64,000 nt of DNA from Dromiciops gliroides (GCF_019393635.1 NC_057862.1:154350562-154414561); one strand, 5' to 3'. Positions 21,480-32,553 are shown, counted from the stretch's first letter. Made by a program: numbers and translations. Notes: generated from the sequence alone by a model not told the origin.

Positions 21480-22325
21480 ATTCTTAGATCAGCTGAGTAC
21501 CTAATCTATTCCACTAATCTACCAATTTATTTCTTAGTGCCAGATAGTTTTGAAAATTACTGCTTTATAATACAGTTATCCCCTCCATATCATAGGAGTT
21601 AGGGACATGGCACCCTGTGATCTGGAAAATCTGCATAAAATTTTTTGGCCCTCCCTTCATACCAGAGAAGAGGTCTGATTTTTTTCTTTTTCTTTTATGG
21701 GGTGTTTACAGTACCTTATTGTAAAATTGGGGTTGATATTACACAATACTATTTGTATATCTTATGCATTACTGAGTTTCTAAACTTTTTTCTTTGTTGT
21801 CTGCTGGATTTCATGTGTCATCTGCAGCTTCTGAAAAGCTCCCCCAAAATTCCCATTTAATTTCTTATGCTGACCTGCTATATATCAAAACTGCAATGGG
21901 GAAAGTCATAATATGGAAAGGTTAATTGTACTTTGAGGTATGGTATGGCTAGGCCACTTTCCTTTGCACTTTTTTCTTTCATTCCTTTGATATTCTTGAC
22001 CTTTTGTTGTTCCAGATGAATTTTGTTATTATTGTTTTTAGTTCTATAAAATAATTTTTTATAGTTTGGTATGGTACTGAATAAGTAAATTAATTTAGAT
22101 AGAATTGTCTTTTTTATTATATTGGCTCAGCCCATCCATGAGCAATTGATATTTTTCCATTTGTTTATATCTGACTTTATTTGTGTGAAATGTATTTTGT
22201 AATGGTGTTCATATAGTTCCTGGGTTTGTCTTGGTAGGAAAACTCCCAAGTATTCTATGTTGTCTGTAGTTATTTTCTTTCTATCTCTTGTTGCTGGAGA
22301 ATTAGTTGAATAGAACATTATGAGC
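21480..22325 (-). mobile_element. L1 ORF2 internal fragment, split by a DNA transposon
   Basis: The reverse strand encodes pieces of L1 ORF2. At 22127-22318 it reads NIEYLGVFLPRQTQELYEH and NKWKNINCSWMG, matching the L1 segment between the reverse transcriptase and C-terminal domains ('KYLGI.L....K.LY', 'KKWKDIPCSWIGR'). The other half is at 21480-21570 ('accaatttatttcttagtgc'). The text resumes at 21931 after the transposon. Both ends are truncated. Confidence 0.85.
21573..21928. mobile_element. Tigger-like non-autonomous DNA transposon (MITE), 356 bp
   Basis: Flanked by TA on both sides (21571-21572, 21929-21930), the target of Tc1/mariner/pogo-type elements. Inverted ends: TACAGTTATCCCCTCCATAT at the left, and the right end inverted reads TACAATTAACCTTTCCATAT. 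No transposase frame. A related partial copy lies at 13690-13997. Confidence 0.85.
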
Positions 22326-22444
22326 CTATGAAATGGAGACTATGGTTTGGAAAAAACTGGTGTTGGTGTGAGGGAAGTGGTGGAGAGGAGAAGACACAAA
22401 TGATAATTGTTTTCAAACATTTGACAAATGTACATGTAGAAGAG

Positions 22445-22720
22445 AGAGGGGATAAGCATTTATATAATACCAGGCATTGTGCTATGTACCTTGCAAATAT
22501 TTTCTCACTTGATTCTCATACTAACCCTGGGAGCTAGGTGCTGTTATCATCCCCATTTTAGAGTTGAGAAAACTGAGTCAAACAGAGATTAAGGGATTCA
22601 CACAGGGTCATACAGCTAGTGAATATCTAAGGCTGGTTTTGAACTCAGGTTTTCCTGAGTCAGGCCCAGAATTCTATCCACTGGGCCATGTAGATGTCCA
22701 AGAATTAGCTAGCAGCAGGA
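22445..22720 (-). repeat. MIR-like element inside L3
   Basis: 'accaggcattgtgctatgta', 'ttatcatccccattttagag', 'gggtcatacagctagtgaat', 'ctatccactgggccatgtag'. Confidence 0.75.
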
Positions 22721-23034
22721 AGAATAATGTGTTTTCTCTGCTTGTCTTCAGCTGGGCCATCCTAGGAGAGGTGGAAAACAAAGAGAAACAAGCTTCAGTA
22801 GACTGTGAGCTCCTCCACACTAAAAGTCTTCATATAAATATTAGATTCCTACTTTACCAGGGATTCTGTAGAGTGGATGCTTTGTTTAGGTTTGGGTTGG
22901 ACTAGATGGATTCTGAGGCTCTTTCCCCTTCAGGATTGCTCTGATGCTACCTCCTATGGGACTATACAATTGGAGAGATTGGGTAAGATCTGGATTATGG
23001 AGGACTTTAAGTGACAAGCAAAGAAAATAATTTC

Positions 23035-23215
23035 TTGGTTTTTTATTGACTTTTTAGTTTTATATTATTCTATATAATTTACAAATGTGTGTCTCTCCCT
23101 ACCCCTCCTCAGAGAGCAATAATTTGCAAAAAAAAGTGAGAAAAAACAAACCTGGAATTCAACAAACAAGCCATCACATGAGCTGAGCAAGACAGTATGT
23201 GTGATGTTTTGTACC
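23035..23215 (-). repeat. probable L1 3' UTR fragment
   Basis: 'tttacaaatgtgtgtctctc', 'cctcagagagcaataatttg' and 'caacaaacaagccatcacat' resemble inverted L1 3' UTRs of marsupials. No ORF2 part is present. Confidence 0.45.
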
Positions 23216-24868
23216 CCTATTTCTTCACCTCTGAAAAGAAGGAAGAAAAGGGAATTAAGGAAAAACAATTTCCAAAATTTATTAATAGGCTTGCCAAAAT
23301 TTGGTTTCAAGCCTTTATCCCTCTTTTCCACTAGTGTGCTTCAGCAGTTGGAGTCACTCCTCAATCATCATTCTCCTAATAATGGCAGACCTATCCAGGG
23401 GAGGTGCTTGGACCAGAATGACTGCAGCTCTCTGGCCCCAAACTGGAAACCACCTCTTGCTCAGAACCACGGCTAGCGCTTCCCTTCTCAGCAACATGCT
23501 CTGTTGGAGGGAGCTATTTGTCAAATAGAAACCAGTGTAAATGCTTTAACCCAGGGATGACAGAACAGGGGAGTGTGGGTCATGTTGAGCAAGCATTTGA
23601 CTTCATTTCCTAGCCTCTGGGAAGAAAGGAATTGGTACCTTGCTCTTATAGGACTGGAGGTTTTGTTTGGCAACCTTCTTTCTTTATATTTCTTTTTTCT
23701 CCATTAGTGCCTGGTAAATTGTTACTTCAGTGTCAGCTTTCCGGGAGAGACATTACATTGCTGAAGAGGAAGACAGAGGAGCAAGTGATGTTGTCTATGA
23801 TGGGCTGCAGACAATTGAGTTCAACAAGCATTTTTAAAGGACCTCTTGTGTGCAGAATACTTTGCAACTCATAGTGGTCAGGAGAAATAATAGGTTTAGG
23901 AAGAAAGATATTGCTCTTGGCTTCGGAAAGATGAGAACACTGAGGGCCATAGGGGTTCAGTGGCTTGTTCAAGGTCACATAGGTAGTAAATAACTGAGCT
24001 GTGAAGGTATTGAATAAACATAGAAGATCCAGGTGACTGATGGGTGAGGAGAAGATCATTTCCTCTCCCTGTTCTGCTGCTTTCCCCTTTTACAGTCTGC
24101 GACAGAGGCAGTGTCTACTTCTGGTCCCTTAATCCTTTCTATGATCTATGGGTACAGGAAGTTGGGTAATGTCCTTTAGCCATACCCAAAGAAGCTGGAG
24201 GGCATCTGGGGGGAGGTTTGCAGAGCTGGTTCTATGTAGGAGAGCTTAAGCCAAAAAGGTGCTGGGAGATACTTAACAACTGGCTCTCAGAAAAGGACAC
24301 TTTTCTAACTTTCATGTGTATTATTAATACTTTCTCCATCACTTTAAGTCTAGACAATCAACAAAACAATACATTTAGCCCTGACTTGTAGCATTAGCTG
24401 ATTTCAGAGGTATAAAAGCTCATCCTGGAAATATAACAATTGACTTGAGAGTAGCTGTCTCTAGCATCTCTGTGGCTTAACCTCCATCTTTCCACTTTGG
24501 CTATGTCCAATAAACCATGTCAATGTAGGAGGCTGAGCATTGGAATCTTTTGAATGTGGATCATAAAGTGGAAAGTTCACATGCAAGGTGGAGCTCCTAG
24601 AATGAAATACCTGAGATATTTTGAGCAGTATTTCATACCTTCCTCCAGCTAAATTCTGAACTTGAACTATGTGGCTTTAGAACACCTAGGGATACCTTTT
24701 TGAAGTTGTGCTGTACAGGGATGGGGAAGCCATCCAAGCATTTGTAGGCTGGGTGCCCTCTGGTGGCCAGGAGGGATACCACAGGCTTTTGGGAGGCCAT
24801 CCCAATACGTATCAAAGGAATTGGGCTATTGGCTTAAGGAGAGAATCATCTGGTGAGCAACTCATATA
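23216..24868. other. mostly unassigned
   Basis: No gene recognised. 23930-24010 carries a MIR-like trace ('ggttcagtggcttgttcaag'). 24290-24460 is AT-rich and repeat-free. The short open frames on both strands have no motifs. Confidence 0.35.
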
Positions 24869-24869
24869 T

Positions 24870-25030
24870 TTGACATGAAGTCAAAGGACCTATATCCTAA
24901 TCTGACCTCTGTGACCTTGGGCAAGTCACTTAGCTTTATTAGACCTCAGTTTCCTCATCTGTAAAATGAACAGATTGAACTAGATGACTTTTGAGGTATC
25001 TTCCATCTTCTATGGTACTAGGGTTCACAT
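24870..25030 (+). repeat. MIR-like fragment
   Basis: 'tgaccttgggcaagtcactt', 'cctcagtttcctcatctgta', 'gaactagatgacttttgagg'. Confidence 0.75.
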
Positions 25031-25118
25031 AAATTACAATTTTATTATTTGCTTTTACACTGCTTAATTTGTCTTATCTTTTCCCACCCCACCCCACCCC
25101 ATCCAGAGAGCTATTTCT

Positions 25119-25286
25119 ACTTTTTGTTTGTTTGTTTGTTTGTTTTTTTTAGTGAGGCAATTGGGGTTAAGTGACTTGCCCAGGGTCACACAGCTAGTAA
25201 GTGTTAAGTGTCTGAGGTCAGATTTGAACTCAGGTACTCCTGACTGCAGGGCTGGTGCTCTATCCACTGTGCCATCTAGCTGCCCT
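25119..25286 (-). mobile_element. WSINE1-type SINE
   Basis: Inverted SINE with a (GTTT)n tail. Perfect 13-bp TSD GAGAGCTATTTCT (25106-25118, 25287-25299). Confidence 0.95.
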
Positions 25287-25423
25287 GAGAGCTATTTCTT
25301 ATAACAAAGAATATAACTTTTTTGATAAGAATAGGTTTCATTATTTTATCATACTGTTATTTCTTGTAACAAAGAATTTCATGTTTGATAAGTACTCATA
25401 GAATAACCTTAAAAATGACTTTA

Positions 25424-25574
25424 GGGGCAGATAGGTGGTGCAGTGGATAGAGGACCGGCCCTGGAGTCAGGAGGACCTGAGTTCAAATCCAGCCTCAGAC
25501 ACTTGGCACTAGCTGTGTGTCCCTGGGCAAGTCACTTAATCCCAATTGCCTCACCAAAAATAATTTTGTAAAAA
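25424..25574 (+). mobile_element. WSINE1-type SINE
   Basis: Sense SINE ending 'cccaattgcctcacc' plus an A-rich tail. Flanks 'atgacttta' and 'ttgacttta' are a probable TSD. Confidence 0.92.
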
Positions 25575-25599
25575 AAATTGACTTTAAATAAGGAATTAA

Positions 25600-25800
25600 C
25601 TATTCCTCCCTTCCTTCTTTTCCTCCCTCCCTCCTTTCCTTCCTTCCTTCCTTCTTTTCCTCCCTCCCTCTTTTCCTTCCTTCCTTCCTTCCTTCCTTCC
25701 TTCTTTCCTTCCTTCCTTCCTTCCTTCCTTCCTTCCTTCCTTCCTTCCTTCCTTCCTTCCTTCCTTCCTCCCTCCCTCCCTCCCATCCTTTCTTCCCTCT
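25600..25800. repeat. (CCTT)n and CCCT-rich pyrimidine array
   Basis: Tetranucleotide array with TTTT and CCCTCC interruptions; the purine strand gives Lys/Glu/Gly frames that are not genes. Confidence 0.97.
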
Positions 25801-25904
25801 TGTCCACCCTTAGCTCACATTTGGTCTGTAAGCTATGAACTGCCAAGACTAAAAGTCCATCACTGATGATCAATTAAATACATACTGACATGTTAACTCT
25901 CAAC

Positions 25905-26050
25905 TTACAGTTTTCAATCTGGAAGGTACCTTAGAGGTGATCTGTTTTACAGGTTAGGAAATGGAGACACAGAGAAATGATGTGATCGTGCCCCAAGTTA
26001 CTGGCAGATCTGGGATTGGTCTCCTCCTGACCAATGCTCTGAGGTTTAGA
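25905..26050 (-). repeat. MIR-like fragment
   Basis: 'caatctggaaggtaccttag', 'ggttaggaaatggagacaca', 'actggcagatctgggattgg'. Confidence 0.6.
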
Positions 26051-26099
26051 GTGAGCATCAAAATCTACTGGTTTATTTACTTAACTGTTTTGATGCTGT

Positions 26100-26345
26100 T
26101 TTATTTGGGTCTTTTAGTACTTCAACAAGTATTTGTTTAGCTCAATTAAATGCTAAATTATCCTTCTTGGATTTCCTCTGTTTCCAGTGCTAATTGTTTA
26201 CAAATGCCCTTTTGATGTGTTAGGAGTCCCTAATGAGGATATGTAAATAAGAAAACTATTAGGCTGTGTACAGGAGGGGCAACACAATCAACTATTTCTG
26301 TTACTAGTTAATAATTAAGTGGGAAAAGGGAAGGGGATCTGACAT
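26100..26345. promoter_or_regulatory. candidate conserved non-coding element
   Basis: Repeat-free AT-rich block with transcription-factor-like words: TGTTTAC (forkhead type) near 26197, CTAATGAGG near 26232 and 'agttaataattaag' near 26307. No cross-species alignment is available, so function is inference. Confidence 0.25.
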
Positions 26346-26543
26346 GATTGTCATTCTTTTTTGGAGGATGTTACTCCATCTAGCCAACCTTTCAAGTAAT
26401 TTACCCCAAAGGAGTGTGTATGAGGATCCTACTTTTTTCTTATCTCAAATGAGATAACATAGACTACCCCCCCCCACACTCCAACTTTTGGATTTATAGA
26501 GAGAGTGTGAGAGGTAGAAGGGACTTAGAGATCATCCTTTCCA

Positions 26544-26600
26544 TACTAGCTATGTGGCCTTGGGCAAGTCACTTAACCCTGATTATTATTATTTTTTAAG
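26544..26600 (+). mobile_element. 57-bp 5'-truncated SINE within a MIR-like element
   Basis: Only the SINE tail is present ('tactagctatgtggccttgg ... cacttaaccctgatt' plus a T/A-rich end). Flanks AGATCATCCTTTCCA (26529-26543) and AGATCATCCCTTCCA (26601-26615) match at 14 of 15, indicating one target-primed insertion. The host MIR spans about 26515-26735 in inverted orientation. Confidence 0.75.
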
Positions 26601-26793
26601 AGATCATCCCTTCCAACTCCATCATTGGACAAAGGAGGAAACTGAGGCCCAGGGACAAGAAATGACCCACCCAAAGCAATCTTATTTGTTAAGCAACAGA
26701 ATCAGAACTCAAACCCAGGTTTCCCAATTTAAAATTTAATGTTCTTTCCACTATATTTTTTTCTCTCACTTCACTTCACATTCATGCACACAC

Positions 26794-26798
<5 letters not shown>

Positions 26799-26841
<43 letters not shown>
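26799..26841. repeat. (CA)n microsatellite
   Basis: About 21 CA units, followed by CCCACACA. Confidence 0.97.
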
Positions 26842-26843
<2 letters not shown>

Positions 26844-26949
26844 ACACACTGGCTAACTCGGAGAAAAATAGCCACATACTCTTTTTTTCTTTTAATACAT
26901 CCATCCACTTCCAAGCGTCTATTTCATTCTCTCTTCTCAGAGTAGAGAG

Positions 26950-28390
26950 TGATCTTATAAATTCATCCTCACTGAGGCATTATAATTTTTACGTTTTCCA
27001 CTCTTAAAGGAAAATGCATTTAACCAAAAGAGTGAAAAAAGAGAAGATGAGGCTTCACCCCAAAGAATTCATTCTTAATGGTGGGCTCTCTGGATAAGCT
27101 TGTGAGGAGTTATTTGTGTGGGGAGGAGTGTCTTTCTCCACCCCCTACCCCTTCACACCACGTAAGTGACCCCTATTATTTGTGGAAGCCTTTGGGTCTC
27201 TGGAAAGATAGCCATTTCCGGAATTGTTTTAAGCCTTCCAGTGTTTGTGCATGTGTGTTTCTGGATGTATGTTTGCCTCTATATAGTTGGGAGACTTGCT
27301 GTTCCACCCTTCCCCCACACACTTCAGTAACTTGCTTCCCAGGTTAGGTTTTTAATGTAGACACTCAGATGACAATGAGAAGAATTTGCTCTGGGCACCA
27401 GAGTGAAGAGACCAGCTGAGAAGACAATGTCTCTCTGAAACTTGTTATTAATATTTTTTTTGCCCTAGCCTGGATTTAAATATTTGCAAGAAGATAAATT
27501 CCAAACAGATGCCCATTATGGAAATGACAGCAGCAGCTTAAAGATAACATTTACATTCTCTGGGTGTTTATATATATCTATCTCCTTCTTGCTCAAACTC
27601 TCTCCCACCTTCAGCAGGATCAATACCTCCATCAAAGGTTATGTGGAGGTGGCCACATTCTTCTAAGCTGTTTGTTTAGCCCTGGGTTTGCTGTGCTAAC
27701 ACACACTGGTACTTCTTCCAACAGCTCTGTTTGCCTTGTATTAGGGCTGTTTGCTGAAACACCTAGCCCAATCCAATAGAGGACAGGCTTTCTAAACACG
27801 GGGTACCCACATCTGTCAATCAATAACACCAATCGGTTTCCTGATACCAGCAGCAACCCCTGCCAAAGACAATATTTATCCAAACTTTTTTTTTTTCGGA
27901 CTCTTGTAAGTTTCAAGTAGTAAAAGGCATCTAGGCAGACATTAGCGATGGAGGCCCCTCAGCTAATATTTAACTCTGAGCAAACAGAAAGCATAATTCC
28001 GGTAATGAAAGGAACAAAAACAAACGTTGTAATGATTGTCCCCTTTTTATGAGCGGGCAATTTATTTAAATATGCAGGCGATTATCTCCTCTTTGAGCTT
28101 GGGCATAATTAAAAGGGGGCAGGCTAGAGGGTTCTCATTTAGCCAGGACTGGCAAATTGACACTGATTTCAACTCATGAACCTTGCCCTAGCTTTCAGGG
28201 TTGGAGTTTATGCGAGTGGTTGGGGGGACAGGCTGGCTGACTTTATGAAGCTAAGAAGGACAGGGAGCCGGGAGAGGCTGGACAGAAAGAGAAAGTAGAA
28301 ACAATTTAGGTAAAGGTTAGTTATGGGGGAGTAAGCCTAGGCAGAAAATGAAAGTGAAAGACATAAAAATTATAGGGGCTCTCTTTCATA
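26950..28390. other. longest repeat-free stretch in the window
   Basis: No SINE, LINE or gene recognised in about 1.4 kb. Short frames such as 27078-27347 have no family motif. It holds the regulatory candidate at 27930-28170. Confidence 0.5.
27930..28170. promoter_or_regulatory. candidate developmental enhancer
   Basis: Dense AT-rich words of the kind found in conserved vertebrate enhancers: TAATGA next to ATTGT (28030-28039, homeobox and SOX-like), ATTTAAATATGCA (28063-28075, POU-like), GATTATC (28080-28086), CTTTGA (28091) and CATAATTAAA (28104-28113). No repeat explains the sequence. Function is inferred, not shown. Confidence 0.35.
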
Positions 28391-28630
28391 GTGCGGGCAG
28401 TGGATAGAATACCTGGCCTGGAATCAGAAAGACTAATTTTTATGGGTTTAAATCCGGCCTCAGACACTAGCTATGTGACCCTGGGCAACTCATTTAACCT
28501 TGTCTGCCTCAGTTTCCCCATCTGTAAAATGAGTTGGAGAAGGAAAAGCAAAGTGCTTCTGCATCTCTGCCAAGAAAATCCCACATGGGGTCAGGAAGAA
28601 TTGGACACGAGTGAAACAACCGAACAAAAT
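28391..28630 (+). mobile_element. MAR1-type CORE-SINE
   Basis: 'gcagtggatagaatacctgg', 'tgaccctgggcaactcattt', 'gagttggagaaggaaaagca', 'catggggtcaggaagaattg', 'acgagtgaaacaaccg'. Confidence 0.9.
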
Positions 28631-29255
28631 CTTTCATTAGGAGGCAGGATGGCATAGAGGCTGGAGAACTGAGCTCAGACACTGGGAGGCAGGGGAGACT
28701 CTAACTCCTCACAGCAGTACTTTGAGAAGGAGGGAAGTAGGGTCAAAGTGGATGAAGATAAAAGCTGGCAGAGGGAAAGGCATCATCCAAATCTGAAGGA
28801 CTATTTGGAACCATTCACAACCAATTAGAACAAGAAGTCTTAACCGGGTCTTTGAGTAGATTTCAAGTGGGTTCACAAGCTTGGATGGGGGCAAAAGACA
28901 TCTTTATTTCCCTAATTTCAGCATTTCCTTGGATTATAAACATAGGGGACAAACATTCTGAGAAAGGTTCCAACAGTCTGCCAAAGGTATTGGCTACATA
29001 CACACAAAATTTCTATATTAGAAGCTACTCACAAAAAAAGAAGCTACTCACTCTCTAAGACCCTACATTGCAGAGAAAATGATGATCTGCATTAGTGAAG
29101 GGAATTTCCTCACTTGGGATTCACCTATATCAATGAAGTTTCTATCCTGCCTAAAGTAGGCACATATAAAATCTTCTGGTATGGCCCAATTGTATTGGCT
29201 AACACTTTTCATGCTGTGGTCATGCTCTTTAGAAATGTCCAGAAACATGTGTTTG
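28631..29255. other. unassigned sequence
   Basis: No gene or named repeat recognised. A local duplication 'agaagctactcac' occurs at about 29020 and 29040. Confidence 0.35.
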
Positions 29256-29655
29256 TTTGTTTGTCTTAAAACCTTTCATAACCTGGCATCCTCCTACCTT
29301 CCCAGTTATCACTTCCTTCTTCCTAGCCTGTCATTCAGCAACAATGACTTCCTCACACACGACGTTTCATCTCCCATCTCTTTCCATTTTCACTGGCTAT
29401 CTCTCAAGTCTGGAATGTTTTCCCCTCCTCTCTACCTTCTACAGGAAGTCTTCCTTGATCCCCGTTAATGCTAGCACCTTCCCTCTGCTGATTATCTCCA
29501 ATTTATCCTGTCTATATCTTGTTTGAATGCGGTCCCCTCCTCCTTTCAACCACGAGTTCCTTGAGAAAAGGCACTGTTTTTGCCTTTATTTGAGCCCTCT
29601 ATGATTAGCTTGGCATATAGTAGGTGCTTAATAAGCATTTGTTACCTCAACTTGT
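29256..29655 (+). repeat. L2 LINE 3' end
   Basis: 'ctggaatgttttcccctcct', 'ggaagtcttccttgatcccc', 'gagttccttgagaaaaggca' and 'atatagtaggtgcttaataa' follow the L2 3' order. Confidence 0.85.
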
Positions 29656-30299
29656 TGATTTTATTTTTAAAGTCTCCAGAGCATTTGAGTTTTTAAGCTT
29701 ATTTCCCCCGGGTATTTAAAGTCCTCCGCATTTGTGGATCCACTGTGCAGTGCTTCTTTTCATGATTTTGCCCTAAGTCATAACTTTGCTATATGGAGCC
29801 CCTTGGGGGTGCAGTCTACAAAGGTGTATGTGTATTTGTGGGTGATGTGTAACTGATTCTATGTACTTTACTCCCATCAAGAATTAGGTAAGGAGAATGG
29901 ATAGACAAGGAAAATAGATAGGTCCTCCCTGCTCAGAAGTAGGTCACCCACATAGTCTGTCCATTAGAGAGATTCATTTGAATTAACTAGCTCACCTCTA
30001 ATGATGCAAACCTTCCTTAGAAGGTTAAGCCTCATTTATTATACTTAAATGTAAATTAATTTCATCAGCTAATGAGCTCTACAACAGACTGCAAACTGCA
30101 GTTTGATGGGGGAGGAAGGATTTGGGTTGCCAGTCATGGTGGTAGATAGTGGGGAAGGGGATTGGCAGAAAACAGGGAGAGCATAAGGATTTGGGGTGGG
30201 GAGAAAAGAAGGAGGGCAGAGGAATAGGGAAGCACAAGAGAGACATGGATAAACTTGGGCAACCTTTCAAATCTGGCAAGAATTAAATGAAGGTGTAAA
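29656..30299. other. repeat-poor stretch
   Basis: 29985-30075 is AT-rich with 'cctctaatgatgcaaacctt' and 'ttaattTCATCAGCTAATGAG'-like words, another weak regulatory candidate. 30100-30240 is purine-rich. No gene seen. Confidence 0.3.
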
Positions 30300-31590
30300 A
30301 ACTGTGTGCTTGAACATTGAGAAGTCTACACATAAAATCAACCCAACTGCTTTTGATAGAAGTACCTGGACTACCACTCTAGTTCAGATTCTCATCCCTG
30401 TTTTTTTTTAAATTGTGAAAGTATTTTATTATTTTCCAGTTACATGTAGAGATAGTTTTCAACATTTGTTTTTATAAGATTTCCAGTTTCAAATTTTTTT
30501 CCCTTCCTCCCCTCCCCCCCAAGACAGCAAGTAAACTGATATAGGTCATATATGCACAATCCCATTAAACATATTTCTGCATTAATCATGTTATAAGAGA
30601 AGAATCAGAGCAAAAAGGAAAAACCTCAAAAAAGAAAAACAGCACCAAAACCAAAAGAAATAGTATGGTTCAATCTGCATCCATATTCCATAGTTCTTTT
30701 TTTTGTTCTTCTGGATTTGGAGAGCCTTTTCCATTATGAGTCCTTTGGAACTATCTTGTACTGAGATTCTCATCCCTTCTTACCTGGACTATGGCTATAT
30801 AGCCTTCTGATCAGACTTTGTGCCTCAAGGCCCTTCCCTTGACAATCCATTCTCCATGTTATGTGAATGTTATTTCTAAAGCACATATCTGACTCTGCTT
30901 GCTCAAAGGACTCCAGTGGCTTCCTATTACCTCTATGATTAAAGACAAACTCGTCTGTTTAGCATTTAAAACACTTTGCAACCGGCCTCCAACCAACCTT
31001 TCCAGCCTTATTATACATTTCTTCCCTTTACAAACTCTTCAATCCAGTCAAACTCATCTTGTTATTCCTCACACCTTCTCCCTTCTTCATCTAGGCTATT
31101 CCCCATATCTGCAATGCAGTCTCTCCTAGGAGACTCTCTAGTTTCCATCAAAGTTCAGCTCAAATGTTATGTCCTCCATGAGTCTCCTGATTTCTCTAAG
31201 TGTTAAACTGCTTTCCCTCCCTCATTGCTTTGCATTTATTTTTTATATATTTTGCATGTGGCTATATGCAAAATCCTGTTTTCGCTACATCCTTGTGAGA
31301 TCCCCATTTCCCCCAACAGAATGAAAATTTTTCGAGAGCAGGGGCCCTTTCATTTTTGTTTTTGTGTTCTCAACATGGGGAGAAGCATCATGGCTTATAG
31401 AGAGCGAGCTGCTCTGAATCAGGAAGAGCTGAATTTGCATCCTGCCTATGACCACACTTCCTCTGTGACCATGATGGAGTTTCTATATCAGGGAGTTCCC
31501 TACACCAATGACATCACAGTCTCTATCCCTTGCCTGCAGTACCTGGCAAATAGTTAGTGCTCAAAAATGCTTGTTGGTCGATAGACTGAC
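30300..31590 (+). repeat. long L2 LINE 3' region, interrupted by L1 and MIR
   Basis: After the L1, the text follows L2: 'acctggactatggctatata', 'aaggactccagtggcttcct', 'agcatttaaaacactttgca', 'aatgttatgtcctccatgag', 'gagagcaggggccctttcat'. The L2 end 'gtacctggcaaatagttagt' returns near 31540 after a MIR-like insert at about 31378-31520. Confidence 0.9.
30400..30763 (-). mobile_element. L1 3' UTR fragment inserted in L2
   Basis: Same 3' UTR as at 2892-3921 ('ccagttacatgtagagatag', 'aaaagaaatagtatggttca'). Perfect 14-bp TSD AGATTCTCATCCCT (30386-30399, 30764-30777). Severely 5'-truncated (364 bp). Confidence 0.95.
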
Positions 31591-32078
31591 GGTTGTTGTT
31601 GTTTGCTGCTGTTGTTCACCCTTCATTTTTGAAGAGGTCCAATGACATCATGAGCTAGTGATGTCTTGACTTGGGAGTGAATTGGATTTAAGTGAGGTGG
31701 AGCTGTACATCAGCCTCACTCTCTTTTCTAGTTATTGAAGTCCAGAGGCAAGACAAAAGCCAGGACAACTGGTGATTTCTCAGGATGCAGTAGATAGATG
31801 ACCTTGGTGTCTGATGTTTGACCTAGCTCTAAGCTCCCCACAGCACCCACTTTAACTGCCTTCGTGGCTGATGGAACAAATTGTTCTCAGCTCATTCTGC
31901 TGGGGGAAGTCTTCCTCCTAATTCACCGATGTCTTTGAGGGCTGTTGGTTTTCCTCAACTTGGTTTAGCCGGTCTGCCCAGACAGTTTACCAGAGTGTGG
32001 TCATTGCACATGCTGTAGCCTCTTGGAGCTACAAGTGAGAGTTGCATATCAGGTAGACATCAAAGGTGGGTGAGCAGC
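31590..32078 (+). repeat. unclassified interspersed repeat, copy 2
   Basis: Matches 10300-10917 along its length: 'gaggtccaatgacatcatga', 'gtgatgtcttgacttgggag', 'gatggaacaaattgttctca', 'gtctgcccagacagtttacc', 'gtgagcagccctg'. It begins right after the L2 end with a GTTGTTGTT run. Confidence 0.7.
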
Positions 32079-32224
32079 CCTGATTGCTTGGTAGATTGAC
32101 TTGGAAAGGAGTGGATATCTATCTGTAGGGGGAAAAAAGATCACAATGCTATTTACAGACAGCCACTTAATGAGTGCCTTCTGATGATCGGGCTTGCACT
32201 GATGCCAGCCTCTTTTTCATTTGA

Positions 32225-32381
32225 TGCTAGTGCTAGGTTTGAAGTCACGGATTCACATACTGACTCTGCTGTTTGCTACCTGTGTGACCTTGAGCAGCTC
32301 CTCCTAAATCCATTTTCTCATCTGTAAAATGAGGGGGCTGGGCTAGATAACTTCTGAGGTCCCTTCCAACTTTAAATCATT
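32225..32381 (+). repeat. MIR-like fragment
   Basis: 'ttgaagtcacggattcacat', 'gtgtgaccttgagcagctcc', 'tctcatctgtaaaatgaggg'. Confidence 0.7.
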
Positions 32382-32398
32382 GATCTTCTGACCTTATT

Positions 32399-32553
32399 TT
32401 TTTATTTTTATTTTTTTAGTGAGGCAATTGGGGTTAAGTGACTTGGCCAGGGTCACACAGCTAGTAAGTGTTAAGTGTCTGAGGCTGGATTTGAACTCAG
32501 GTCCTCCTGAATCCAGGGCTGGTGCTCTATCCACTGTGGCACCTGGCTGCCCC
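32399..32553 (-). mobile_element. WSINE1-type SINE
   Basis: Inverted SINE with a perfect 17-bp TSD GATCTTCTGACCTTATT (32382-32398, 32554-32570). Confidence 0.97.

Larger units (their letters stand above)
20300..22960 (+). repeat. L3/CR1 LINE remnant, split by three later insertions
   Basis: Sense CR1-clade reverse transcriptase remnant. Around 20735-20870, in shifting frames, it reads SVLSPMLCNIFINDLD-like and FADDTKLGG, the conserved reverse transcriptase palm motif (F/YxDD). Downstream pieces at 21277-21480 ('ggttgccacattttaggaag'), 22326-22445 and 22740-22955 ('gggttggactagatggattc') continue the same element in order. Frameshifts and stops make it inactive. It is interrupted by a SINE (21135-21276), an L1 (about 21480-22325) and a MIR (22445-22720). 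Confidence 0.8.

Noticed and set aside
25532..25873. Arg/Lys/Glu/Gly-rich 113-codon reverse frame
   Set aside because: Artefact of the CCTT-rich array.
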